A stretch of 64,000 nt of DNA, from contig CAWDSH010000042.1 in NCBI GenBank assembly GCA_963804865.1, positions 310,001 to 374,000 on the forward strand. The letters run 5' to 3'. Positions 45,557 through 54,024 of the stretch are shown in pieces. A program made the translations under genes and the position numbers. Below the pieces are notes generated by a model. It saw only the letters and a list, made by a program, of their open reading frames with translations, was not told where the DNA came from and did no database searches. Each line of letters starts with the position of its first letter. Positions within the stretch are counted from its first letter, which is position 1. This stretch comes from CAVVEQ01 sp963804865. Lineage in GTDB: Bacteria > Chloroflexota > Anaerolineae > Anaerolineales > Anaerolineaceae.

Positions 45557-46783
45557 TTATTCGTATCTAAGCGCTTCGACCGGTTCGAGGTTGGCAGCCC
45601 GGTTTGCAGGGTAGATCCCAAAAAAGAGACCTACCGCCGTGGAGAATATGGTCGCCAGCAGGATGGCGCTCAGGCTGATTGCGGGCGTGAATGGCGAACC
45701 GGATGCTTCTGCCACCTTTCCCACGATGAAACCGATCAACCAGCCCAAACCAATCCCCACGATCCCTCCAAACAGGCTGAGCAGCGAGGATTCTGTCAGG
45801 AACTGGATCAGGATATCCCGTTTCCGTGCACCGATGGCTTTGCGAAGGCCGATCTCTTTCGTTCGTTCCGTAACGGATACCAGCATGATGTTCATGATGC
45901 CGATACCGCCAACCAGCAGCGAGATGGCAGCGATCCCTCCCAGGAATATGGTCAGCACCCCGGTGATGGTCTGTGCTGTGGCGACGAAGTCCTGCTGGGT
46001 AAAGATGGTGAAATCATCCAGCCCGATCTGGGTGCGATGCCGGATGCGCAGGATTTGGGCAGCCTGATCGCTGGCATTGGTGACTTCATCGGGAGAAACC
46101 GCCTGGAGGTAAATGACATCATACTGGTTGTTTTGGTTGCGGATCAACCGCGCCTGGGCGGTGGTCAACGGGATGAGAATGACATCATCCTCGCTCCTCA
46201 TCGGTCCACCCCCCTTTGATTCCAGCACTCCGATGATGCGAAATGGCTGTCCCTCGATGCGGATGGTTTCCCCAACCAGGCCGTCGTGTCTTCCAAAGAG
46301 CTTGTCAGCAGTCTGGGGTCCGATGATGGCGACTGAGGCACGACCGAGGACATTCTCATCAGAGATGAAGTCGCCTTCTGTCAGCACCTGGTTGCGCACC
46401 GATTGATAATTGGGTGTGACGCCGCTCACTTGCGTGCTGGTTTGTTCACCGGAATAACTGACCACCAGCATTTTTTGCACAACGGGTGCTACCGCTGCGA
46501 TGGAAGGTGCCTGTAACGGATCGCCCAGGGCTTGGGCATCACCTTGAGTTAATGGTTCAATGTTATTGACATCTTCCTGGAAATTACCGGAAAACACGAA
46601 AAGCAGATTGGTCCCTATCCCGGAAATGGAGCCTGTGATCGTATTCTGGGCACCTTCTCCTACGGACAGCATGGCAATCACTGCTCCCACGCCGATCACA
46701 ATTCCCAGCATGGTCAAGCCTGTGCGCACTTTGTTCGCATACAGGCTTTCGAGTGCTTCAATAATGGCAGATCTTAGATTCAT
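45557..46783 (-). CDS. ABC transporter permease (MacB/FtsX type)
   Basis: A 408-residue permease with one N-terminal helix (GLTMLGIVIGVGAVIAMLSV), an extracytoplasmic MacB periplasmic core domain (~45-265) and three C-terminal helices in the FtsX domain, with RTKEIGLRKAIGARKRDIL as the family's conserved cytoplasmic loop. It forms an efflux complex with the ATPase upstream and the HlyD adaptor. Its start overlaps the ATPase stop by four bases. Likely exports a drug, lipid or peptide across the envelope. Confidence 0.92.
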   Translation of the reverse strand: MNLRSAIIEALESLYANKVRTGLTMLGIVIGVGAVIAMLSVGEGAQNTITGSISGIGTNLLFVFSGNFQEDVNNIEPLTQGDAQALGDPLQAPSIAAVAPVVQKMLVVSYSGEQTSTQVSGVTPNYQSVRNQVLTEGDFISDENVLGRASVAIIGPQTADKLFGRHDGLVGETIRIEGQPFRIIGVLESKGGGPMRSEDDVILIPLTTAQARLIRNQNNQYDVIYLQAVSPDEVTNASDQAAQILRIRHRTQIGLDDFTIFTQQDFVATAQTITGVLTIFLGGIAAISLLVGGIGIMNIMLVSVTERTKEIGLRKAIGARKRDILIQFLTESSLLSLFGGIVGIGLGWLIGFIVGKVAEASGSPFTPAISLSAILLATIFSTAVGLFFGIYPANRAANLEPVEALRYE

Positions 46784-47460
46784 TTCCCGTTCTCCACCAG
46801 ACCGTCACGCAAACGAATGATCCGCTGCGTCTTTTCAGCCACATTCGGGTCGTGCGTGACAATGATGACTGTAGTGCCCTGTTCCTTATTAAGACGCAGG
46901 ATGAGATCGATGATCTCTTTACCGGATTTCGAATCGAGGTTACCGGTCGGTTCATCCGCCATGATGATCGCGGGGTCATTCACCAGGGCGCGGGCGATTG
47001 CCACGCGCTGCTGCTGACCTCCGGATAGTTCCATGGGTCTGTGATCCACCCGGTCGCCAAGACCGACGATATCCAGGGATTCCCTGGCACGCTTCAATCT
47101 CCCTGTTTGCATTCCCGCATAGCGCAGTGGAAGTTCAACATTTGAAAGCGCGGTTGCGCGCGGTAAAAGATTGAAGTTCTGAAATACGAATCCAACCTTG
47201 CGATTACGGATACTGGCAAGCTGATCGTCGCTGAGATCAGATACATGCTCACCGTCCAGGTAGTATTCCCCGGAGGTTGGACGGTCCAGGCAGCCCAGGA
47301 TGTTCATCAGGGTGGATTTACCTGAACCTGATGGTCCCATGATGGATAAGATCTCGCCCTTCATGATTTTTACAGAAACGCCGGCTAGGGCATTAACTTC
47401 ATTCTTGCCCATCAGGTACGTCTTGACAAGATTGGAGGCTACAATAACTGGTTTTGTCAT
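46780..47460 (-). CDS. ABC transporter ATP-binding protein (MacB/LolD type)
   Basis: A 226-residue ATPase from ATG 47460 (MTKPVIVASNLVKTYLMGKN), which overlaps the end of the HlyD gene; a longer reading to 47493 is less likely. Walker A GPSGSGKSTLMNI, Q-loop FQNFNLLPRATALSNVELPL, signature LSGGQQQRVAIARALVNDP, Walker B IIMADEPTGNLDSKS and the H-loop VTHDP are intact. It belongs to the LolCDE/MacB branch. Cytoplasmic, partner of the following permease. Confidence 0.95.
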   Translation of the reverse strand: MTKPVIVASNLVKTYLMGKNEVNALAGVSVKIMKGEILSIMGPSGSGKSTLMNILGCLDRPTSGEYYLDGEHVSDLSDDQLASIRNRKVGFVFQNFNLLPRATALSNVELPLRYAGMQTGRLKRARESLDIVGLGDRVDHRPMELSGGQQQRVAIARALVNDPAIIMADEPTGNLDSKSGKEIIDLILRLNKEQGTTVIIVTHDPNVAEKTQRIIRLRDGLVENGK

Positions 47461-47461
47461 A

Positions 47462-48922
47462 TTAATCGCCGAAAGATCTCCCCATGCCGCCACCTTGAAA
47501 ATCCTGGAAGTTGATTGTTGGATTCAGAATGATCAGATCCCCTTCTTTCAAATCGCCATCCACCAACTCGCTGAAGGATTCCGAGCTAAGCCCGATCGTG
47601 ATTTTAACTTCTTCAGTTGCGCCATTTTTGAGTACGTACACAACACGTTCTCCATCCACCAGTCTAACAGCGCGATTTGGGATCAGTATTGCATTATCCA
47701 ATTTATCGACGACAATATTTACGGCGGCTGTCATGCCTGGAAGTACATTTGCATCCGTATCGGTCAATTCAACAGTTACCGTGAAATTCGAGACGCCCTG
47801 GGTTATATTCGCCACCCTGGCGACCTCGGTCACTTTTCCATTGTATGTTTTACCCAGGATGGCATCGAAGGTGATCGTTGCATTTTGTCCGATTCTCACC
47901 CGGTTGATATCAATCTCTGAAACGGCCACATCCACCAGCAGGTGACTCAGATCATCGATTCGGAATGAAATCGTTCCTGGTGAAACAAGATCGCCTGATT
48001 TGGAATTTATCTCTGTGATAGTCCCATTGAAGGGGGCATTCAGGAGTGCCATCTCCAGGGTCGCTTTTAGACCGTCCACTCTTGCCTGGGCTGCAGCTAT
48101 ATCTTTTTCGGTGGGTCCGTCTTTCAAACGATCGTATTCCCTCTGCGCGTCTTCCAATTGTGCCAGTGCAATTGCGTAATTGGCATCGTTCTTGGCAACC
48201 TCGACATTGCTGGGTTTCCCGGTCACGTAATTCAAGTTGGCCTTGGCAGTTTCGTACGCATTCCTGGCAGCGGTTACCATGGTTAATGCTTGGATGTAAT
48301 TGGGGTCGTCCTTGGGTTTATTCTTAAAGAGTTCAAAAGTTTCTTCGGCATTGTCCAAATTTCCTTTGGCAATGGTGAATTGTGAGTCGGCTGTGTCAAT
48401 CATATCGTCACTCCCGCGATGAGTGACATACGTGAGCACGCGATTCTTGGCTTTGTCAACCGCATCCTGGGCATTGGCCAGGGTGAGCTGCGCCTGTGCG
48501 GCTGCCAGGTTGGAATTTTTTACATTTTCAAGGTTGCGTTCGGCTGTGATCAGGTCTGCCTGTGCCAGGATCACGGATTGTGAAACTGTCGACATATCCA
48601 ATTCAGCAAGATTTTCACCTTTGGCTGCTATCTCACCCACCTCGACACTGATAGTCTTGATGGTGCCGGAGGCTTCCCAGGCCAGCTTCGCCATTTGGTT
48701 GGAATGGACTGTACCGGTAGCACCTACTTGGGCAACCAGGGATCCTCTTGAAAGCTTCACGGTTTCAATGCTGGCTGCTGCATTATTTGCCCCATTGATT
48801 CTGGGTATAACCACGAATGCAATAATTGCCACGGCAATAATAACCAGGATGACCATGGTCCTTTTACTGATTTTTGATTTTCCGTTCTCATCCACAAACA
48901 GGTTCTTGATCTTTTTAAACAT
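47462..48922 (-). CDS. HlyD-family efflux adaptor
   Basis: A 486-residue periplasmic-adaptor type protein. One N-terminal helix (TMVILVIIAVAIIAFVVIP) anchors it. A lipoyl-like domain (EASGTIKTISVEVGEIAAKGENLAEL) is followed by two long coiled coils (~90-270) and the second half-motif NAPFNGTITEINSKSGDLVSPG, then beta-barrel and C-terminal domains (VGQNATITFDA-like segments). It sits between the MarR gene and the ABC ATPase, and the three transporter genes overlap or nearly abut. It links the MacB-type pump across the wall. Confidence 0.9.
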   Translation of the reverse strand: MFKKIKNLFVDENGKSKISKRTMVILVIIAVAIIAFVVIPRINGANNAAASIETVKLSRGSLVAQVGATGTVHSNQMAKLAWEASGTIKTISVEVGEIAAKGENLAELDMSTVSQSVILAQADLITAERNLENVKNSNLAAAQAQLTLANAQDAVDKAKNRVLTYVTHRGSDDMIDTADSQFTIAKGNLDNAEETFELFKNKPKDDPNYIQALTMVTAARNAYETAKANLNYVTGKPSNVEVAKNDANYAIALAQLEDAQREYDRLKDGPTEKDIAAAQARVDGLKATLEMALLNAPFNGTITEINSKSGDLVSPGTISFRIDDLSHLLVDVAVSEIDINRVRIGQNATITFDAILGKTYNGKVTEVARVANITQGVSNFTVTVELTDTDANVLPGMTAAVNIVVDKLDNAILIPNRAVRLVDGERVVYVLKNGATEEVKITIGLSSESFSELVDGDLKEGDLIILNPTINFQDFQGGGMGRSFGD

Positions 48923-48969
48923 ATTCTCTCCAATATAAATTCTGAAAAATTCCTTATCAGTGAACGTTC

Positions 48970-49524
48970 TTAAAATGACATTGTCGGAAAGTGTCCATCG
49001 GTGAACATGGAATCAATCAACTTTCCCAACAAAATGATCAATTGCTCGCGCTCTTGTTTTTTCAGTCCTCCAGCAAGTTTGTTCAATCCACTAAACCTTT
49101 TTGGGCTGATCTTTTTGGTCAGGGTACGGCCTTTTTCAGTCAGGCGAATGCGGAAGAATCTGCGGTCATTTTTATCAAGATTGCGTTCGATGAGTCCCTG
49201 TTCTTCAAGACCGCGCAGCAGGGAGCTGGTGGTGTTCTTGCTGACGTTCCGGGCTTGACTGAGCATGGTGGGGGTGATCCCGTCAAAATTCCCTCTGTTT
49301 TCTTCATCCAGCAATCCCATCAGCAACATCCAGCGCGGTCCGGTAATATTACCGTGTTCATCCATTTGCGAGGCATAAGTATCATAAAAATTCGCCAGGA
49401 TCGCGATGGTTGAAGCGATCTCCAACCCGGAAATATCCTCGGATCCGGAGAGCGTTTTGATCCGTTCTTCAAAAAGGTGCCGGTCTCTCCAGGGCGGGGG
49501 GTGAATTTCTTGAGTATTTGTCAT
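48970..49524 (-). CDS. MarR-family transcriptional regulator
   Basis: A 184-residue winged-helix regulator. The DNA-binding core reads LMGLLDEENRGNFDGITPTMLSQARNVSKNTTSSLLRGLEEQGLIERNLDKNDRRF, split here by its recognition helix (NVSKNTTSSLLRGL) and the wing (DKNDRRFFRIRLTEKG). Helices at both ends form the dimer. It precedes the HlyD/ABC genes and most likely represses them, with repeats of GAACTAT in the region just upstream. Ligand unknown. Confidence 0.9.
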   Translation of the reverse strand: MTNTQEIHPPPWRDRHLFEERIKTLSGSEDISGLEIASTIAILANFYDTYASQMDEHGNITGPRWMLLMGLLDEENRGNFDGITPTMLSQARNVSKNTTSSLLRGLEEQGLIERNLDKNDRRFFRIRLTEKGRTLTKKISPKRFSGLNKLAGGLKKQEREQLIILLGKLIDSMFTDGHFPTMSF

Positions 49525-49537
49525 GCTGCTCCAAATA

Positions 49538-49588
49538 ATAGTTCTATATCGAATAATACGAGAGCGAACTATAATCCCATAGAACTAT
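49538..49588. promoter_or_regulatory. likely MarR operator with three GAACTAT half-sites
   Basis: ATAGTTC (49538-49544) lies in inverse sense to GAACTAT at 49566-49572, and a further GAACTAT lies at 49582-49588. Three copies of a seven-base half-site within 51 bases, just upstream of the MarR gene (start 49524) and close to the divergent gene at 49653, fit an autoregulatory operator. Inferred from position and repetition only. Confidence 0.5.
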
Positions 49589-49652
49589 GTATGTCAAGGG
49601 TTCCTATCATATTTGTAAAGGGTATAATCATTTTTATTTCCTGTTCTTAATC

Positions 49653-50904
49653 ATGCGCAACCTGAAATCCATTTTTCTCGTGATTTTTCTGACCATGCTC
49701 ATCCTGGTCAGAAGTGGTTTTAAGGAATCCAATTTCACTGATCGCGTGAGAAGGTATACCCGGCCTGTCGAATTTGAATATGTATCCTGGACGATCGCTG
49801 CCCTGGAACAGAAGTTTATCCAATTCACGCTCGCGGGTCCTCGTTATCTCAATCAAACAGAACAAAGGGACGTGGTCCAGACTTATCTTGAGCTCGTCCA
49901 TCGCTTGAATCTGGTCAGGGATGAAATCCGCCGGATATATTCCGATCCGCAAGTGGACGATCCTGCGCTAAATGCAGCCAGTCTACAGGCGGAAGAAAAA
50001 AGGTTGATGGCAATTCAGGACAAGTTGGGACCTTTAGCCGAGGCCGTCCTGCAGCAGCAGATAAGTGCAACCGTCGATGAATTGGATCTGGCTTTTCTGG
50101 GACAGCCTTTTCCACCCATTCTGTATCAGGTAACGCCCTTGCCTCTCGCCTTGATCGTATCGCCCAGGGATGTCATCCGGCAGGATGACAATATCTCACT
50201 TCTGCCAACGCTCACTATGGATCAAATTGTCGATCTCGAGCAGACCGTTGAATTTGGTTTAAATGTTTCCGCGCTTGTGGTCGAGGTGGGCGGGATTGGC
50301 ATGTATCCAACCATGGTGATGAGCACCACCGATCTGAGTTACCTTAATCGAGGTTGTTGCGCACGAATGGATTCACAATTACCTGACTTTGCGTCCCCTG
50401 GGGATGAATTACGAAACGAATCCTGAGCTGCGGACGATGAACGAAACCTCTGCGTCGATCGCGGGCAGGGAGGTCGCGGATGCCGTGATCGCGAAATTCT
50501 ACCCTGAGCTGATTCCTGAAATCCAGCCTGTGATACAACAGCCAGCCCCGCAATCTGAAGAAGTGCCTTCGCAGCCTCCGCCTTTTGATTTTAGGGCAGA
50601 GATGCATACCACCCGGGTGGTGGCAGATGAATTGTTGCAGAAAGGGGAAATATTAAAAGCCGAAGCATACATGGAATCAAGGCGTGAATTCTTTTGGCAG
50701 AATGGATATCAAATCCGCCGCCTGAACCAGGCATATTTCGCATTTCACGGCGCTTATGCCGATCAACCCGGTGGAGCAGCAGGGGAGGACCCGGTCGGAC
50801 CGGCAGTGCGGTTGCTGCGAGCAAACAGCAGTACACTGCGATCTTTCCTGGATGCCATTTCTACGATGGTCTCTTTTTCTGAATTACTTGCTGTTGTGGA
50901 ATGA
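49653..50904 (+). CDS. membrane-anchored candidate metallopeptidase, HEXXH (frame break at 50342-50345)
   Basis: From ATG 49653 (MRNLKSIFLVIFLTMLILV) a signal anchor is followed by a ~230-residue helix-rich region. Removing one base at 50342-50345 joins it to the next frame, giving 416 residues and the zinc motif VVAHEWIHNYL (HEXXH) with a downstream Glu in MNETSASIAGREV, the gluzincin-like third ligand. A TATAAT (49622-49627) sits 26 bases before the start, so the leader is very short. No named family was recognised. It is likely an exported or surface protease. Confidence 0.62.
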
Positions 50905-50905
50905 T

Positions 50906-51313
50906 TTAGAAGTCCAGATCGTCCGCAGCTGGCAAGTCCGAATTATCAATCACTGGATTTGCTATATCTGGCAGGTCTTTTCCGATCTGCGCAGGTGATT
51001 GGCCGCTTTCTAGCCGGTCTACCATTTCATCGAATTCAGGCGCGATTTCCTCGCCCATTTGATTTTTCATTTTTTTGAGCATTTTTCCCATTGCTTCTGG
51101 GTTGTTCTCAATACCGTCCAGGGAGGAAGCATCTGAAAATTCCTCAAGTCGTGCTTCTTCAGTGTGAGTCACCCGGATCCTTCCAATTCGTCGTTTGATT
51201 TGAGCCCCTTGGCAGTTTGGGCAATGCACTGGTTTCTTCCCATACTCATCGTAGGAAATCTGGATCACGAAAGATTTTTTGCAATCTTCACAAAAAAAAT
51301 CATATTTGGGCAT
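50906..51313 (-). CDS. FmdB-family zinc-ribbon protein, second copy
   Basis: About 135 residues from ATG 51313 (MPKYDFFCEDCKKSF), after GAGCAGGAA; a reading to 51340 has no ribosome site. The zinc ribbon uses FFCEDC and HCPNCQGAQIKRRIGR. A helical, acidic C-terminal half (KMLKKMKNQMGEEIAPEFDEMVDRLESGQSPAQIG) and an Asp-rich end are unlike the copy at 5.7 kb. It ends one base after the convergent peptidase gene. Function unknown; possibly a nucleic-acid-binding regulator. Confidence 0.82.
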   Translation of the reverse strand: MPKYDFFCEDCKKSFVIQISYDEYGKKPVHCPNCQGAQIKRRIGRIRVTHTEEARLEEFSDASSLDGIENNPEAMGKMLKKMKNQMGEEIAPEFDEMVDRLESGQSPAQIGKDLPDIANPVIDNSDLPAADDLDF

Positions 51314-51395
51314 TTCCTGCTCCCGTAAGGAATTCTCCAAAGTCTATTATAATCAATTGGGTATTTGAGCCAAACTTTATTGTATTAAGGCGAAT

Positions 51396-52022
51396 ATGGA
51401 TCTAAAACCTGTCGATTTTAATCTTCTCCACCCTCAACCATTGCTTATTGTGATCTCCGGACCCTCCGGGGTTGGCAAGGACGCGGTCCTCAGAGAATTA
51501 AAAAAACGCCGCAACGACCTTCATTTTGTCGTCACTGCAACCAGCCGGCCAATGCGAAATGATGAGGTTGAGGGTGTCGATTATATATTCTTTTCGCGTG
51601 CTGAATTTGAAGAGCGAATCGCCAGGGGTGAATTCATCGAATATGCCAACGTCTACGAAGATTACAAGGGCGCTTTAAAATCCCAGGTGCGGGATGCCAT
51701 GGCGAGCGGAAAGGATGTTGTCATTCGCGTGGACGTACAGGGTGCCGCCAGGTACCGCGAGCTCTGCCCCGATTCATTATTGATCTTCATTGCGCCATCC
51801 AACCAGGAAGAATGGTTTCAACGGTTGAATAACCGTCATTCCGAAACCCCTGAAAGTCTGAAGATAAGAGTTCAGACGGTTCATCAAGAATTGAAATCGA
51901 TTGATAAATTTGATTATGTAGTGCTTAACGAACATAACCGGCTTGCGCAAGCGGTGGATTTTATTGAGGATATCATAAGGGTGGAGCATCATCGGGTTAT
52001 TCCTCGGAAAATTACCTTATGA
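51396..52022 (+). CDS. gmk: guanylate kinase
   Basis: A 208-residue GMP kinase that makes GDP for nucleic acids and GTP. The P-loop reads ISGPSGVGKDAVLREL near residue 20; the usual Ser/Thr after Lys is Asp here, a variant I have seen in Chloroflexota. TATSRPMRNDEVEGVDYIFFSRAEFEE is the GMP-binding segment (RPxRxxExxGxDY), and VIRVDVQGAARYR is the Walker-B-like strand. The reading frame is complete. The rhomboid gene overlaps its stop by four bases (ATGA). Confidence 0.92.
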   Translation: MDLKPVDFNLLHPQPLLIVISGPSGVGKDAVLRELKKRRNDLHFVVTATSRPMRNDEVEGVDYIFFSRAEFEERIARGEFIEYANVYEDYKGALKSQVRDAMASGKDVVIRVDVQGAARYRELCPDSLLIFIAPSNQEEWFQRLNNRHSETPESLKIRVQTVHQELKSIDKFDYVVLNEHNRLAQAVDFIEDIIRVEHHRVIPRKITL

Positions 52023-52807
52023 CTTCAAATGAATTGCCCCCAACACAGCCAGAGCCTCCGCAGGAACAGGCACCGGCATCTCAAGCGCGTCCAATTCAAA
52101 TCCCGTTCCGCTGGGTGTTGCCTGCGAAAAAACCTTGGGCAACCTATGCTCTGATTGGCATTACCCTGGCTGTATATGTTGCTCAGCTGATCTCTCAAAA
52201 CATGACCGGGGTAGACTTGGTTGCTGCGCTTGGCATGAAGATCAATGATGCCATTGCCAATGGTCAATACTGGCGATTTATCACCCCCGTATTTCTCCAT
52301 GGATCGATCATTCATATTGCCTTCAATATGTATGCGCTCTATGCCCTAGGGCCTGGACTGGAATTGCATTACGGGCATGAGCGATTTCTAATTCTTTATT
52401 TCGTGGGTGGACTGGCCGGTGTTGTGTTTTCATTTCTCTTTAGTAAAACTGCTTCCCTTGGTGCATCGACAGCCATTTTTGGATTGCTGGGCGCACAGGG
52501 CGTTTTCATTTACCAGAATCGCAAACTTTACCGCAACGCGCGCTCCATGCTGATGAATCTGCTCATGATTCTAGCCATCAACCTGGTGATGGGTTTCTCG
52601 GGTATTTTTGATAACTGGGGGCACCTCGGCGGGCTGCTGGGTGGATTGGCTTACAGCTGGCTTGCCGGTCCTCTTTGGGAAGCGCAGCGCTCTGCGGATG
52701 GTATTGACGTCCTGGATAAAAGGTCTCCCCGGAATGCACGCATTATCGGGATTGGCTTGCTGCTGTATTTTATTTTGATGGGTGTGATTGGCATCATAAG
52801 ATATTAA
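52019..52807 (+). CDS. rhomboid intramembrane serine protease
   Basis: A 262-residue rhomboid that cleaves transmembrane substrates. After a soluble Pro/Gln-rich N-terminus (~1-40), six to seven helices carry GSIIHIAFNMYALYALGPGLE (the HxxxN oxyanion-side motif), the catalytic Ser in SLGASTAIFGLLGAQG (normally GxSG, here GAST) and the catalytic His in GHLGGLLGGLAYSWL. Overlap with gmk shows co-translation. Substrate unknown. Confidence 0.9.
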   Translation: MTSNELPPTQPEPPQEQAPASQARPIQIPFRWVLPAKKPWATYALIGITLAVYVAQLISQNMTGVDLVAALGMKINDAIANGQYWRFITPVFLHGSIIHIAFNMYALYALGPGLELHYGHERFLILYFVGGLAGVVFSFLFSKTASLGASTAIFGLLGAQGVFIYQNRKLYRNARSMLMNLLMILAINLVMGFSGIFDNWGHLGGLLGGLAYSWLAGPLWEAQRSADGIDVLDKRSPRNARIIGIGLLLYFILMGVIGIIRY

Positions 52808-52868
52808 AAATGGCTTGGTTTATGCAAGGAAGTATTCTGAATGGATAGGATATCCTGAGAAGGCAGCC

Positions 52869-54005
52869 ATGGGTGACAAACCAGTCAAGGTTCTCTTGAT
52901 CGATGATGCCGAAGAAATATTGATCGGTTTGAAAGCCTTGCTTCAGCGGGGGGGATATGACGTCCTGACTTCCAATAATGGTACGGATGGGTTGTCGCTG
53001 GCGTTATCTGAACGTCCAGACGTGATTGTCTGCGATGTGATGATGCCTCCACCCGATGGTTTTGAATTACGGAAAATTATTTCCGCGAGCCCGGATGTTG
53101 CTGATATTCCTTTCATCTTCCTGACAGCCCGTGCCAGCCAAATGGACAGACTCATCGGCCTGGATACCGGTGCTGATGATTACATGACCAAGCCTTTCGA
53201 TGTTCGTGAGCTGATCGCCCGCATCGAATCCATATTGAAGCGCCAGGAGTTAGGCCGGAAGACAGGTTTAAAGGAAAGCCAGCTGCAGATGGAAATGCTT
53301 CGTAAAACGATCACTCAGAATGTCAGTCACGAATTGCGCACGCCCATCACCGTGATGATCACAGCGCTTGAGCTGGCGCTTCGCGAAAAAACCGGGACCG
53401 ATCAGGCATCGGTCGATGAATTCATTCAGACCGCACTTTCGAACGCCCAGCGGCTTCGCGACTTGACCGATGACCTCCTGCTCCTCTATGAAATTGACCA
53501 GGATAAGATAAATACTTTTCGTACACCAATCAATCTCGAATATGATTTTTCCATTGTCGTTCGGGATACATTGGAAAAATGGCAGGAAAAGAATTTAACA
53601 CCAGAGATCATGATGGGTGAGAGCATGGTGATCAATGCGCCTCGTGCGGGTTTTAAGCGCATTGTTGCTCACCTGGTGGATAATGCCTGTAAATTCAGCC
53701 CTGTTGGTGGGTTCATTAAAATTGATTTGCAGAAAAATGGTATTGGCGGATGCCTGCTTGAAGTTTCCGATCAAGGTCCCGGAATACCAGGAGACCAGAA
53801 GGAAAGGATTTTTGAGCGTTATTATCAGGTCAGCCAGGGAGATAATCGGAAATATTCGGGGATCGGCGTGGGACTTTTCATTTCACGGGCAATTGCCAGG
53901 GCGCTCGGTGGGAATGTGGAAGTAATTGATTCAGCGTCAGGATGTAAAATGAGGTTGATTTTGCCGGAAGGCGAAGCTGATTGGAAAGTAGGGGGCGACC
54001 AATGA
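52869..54005 (+). CDS. response-regulator/histidine-kinase hybrid
   Basis: About 378 residues from ATG 52869 (MGDKPVKVLLIDDAEEIL). The N-terminal receiver (~1-125) has the acidic pair IDDAEE, phospho-acceptor Asp in VIVCDVMMPPPDG and the Lys in YMTKPFDVREL. Then follow a HisKA domain with the phospho-His in NVSHELRTPITVMI and a HATPase with N-box VDNACKFSP, G1 DQGPGIPG and G2 GIGVGLFIS. There is no DNA-binding output. The next kinase gene starts 19 bases later, so they probably form one relay. Confidence 0.9.
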   Translation: MGDKPVKVLLIDDAEEILIGLKALLQRGGYDVLTSNNGTDGLSLALSERPDVIVCDVMMPPPDGFELRKIISASPDVADIPFIFLTARASQMDRLIGLDTGADDYMTKPFDVRELIARIESILKRQELGRKTGLKESQLQMEMLRKTITQNVSHELRTPITVMITALELALREKTGTDQASVDEFIQTALSNAQRLRDLTDDLLLLYEIDQDKINTFRTPINLEYDFSIVVRDTLEKWQEKNLTPEIMMGESMVINAPRAGFKRIVAHLVDNACKFSPVGGFIKIDLQKNGIGGCLLEVSDQGPGIPGDQKERIFERYYQVSQGDNRKYSGIGVGLFISRAIARALGGNVEVIDSASGCKMRLILPEGEADWKVGGDQ

Positions 54006-54024
54006 ATTTGATCGAGGTATCTGA

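Noticed and set aside
48423..48938. 171-residue plus-strand frame opposite the HlyD gene
   Set aside because: Antisense shadow of the coiled-coil region with biased Ala/Ser/Thr content.
2199..50904. Genome-wide programmed frameshifting
   Set aside because: Breaks occur at unrelated sites in both directions, without shared slippery sequence or downstream structure, and in genes where shifting would serve no purpose.
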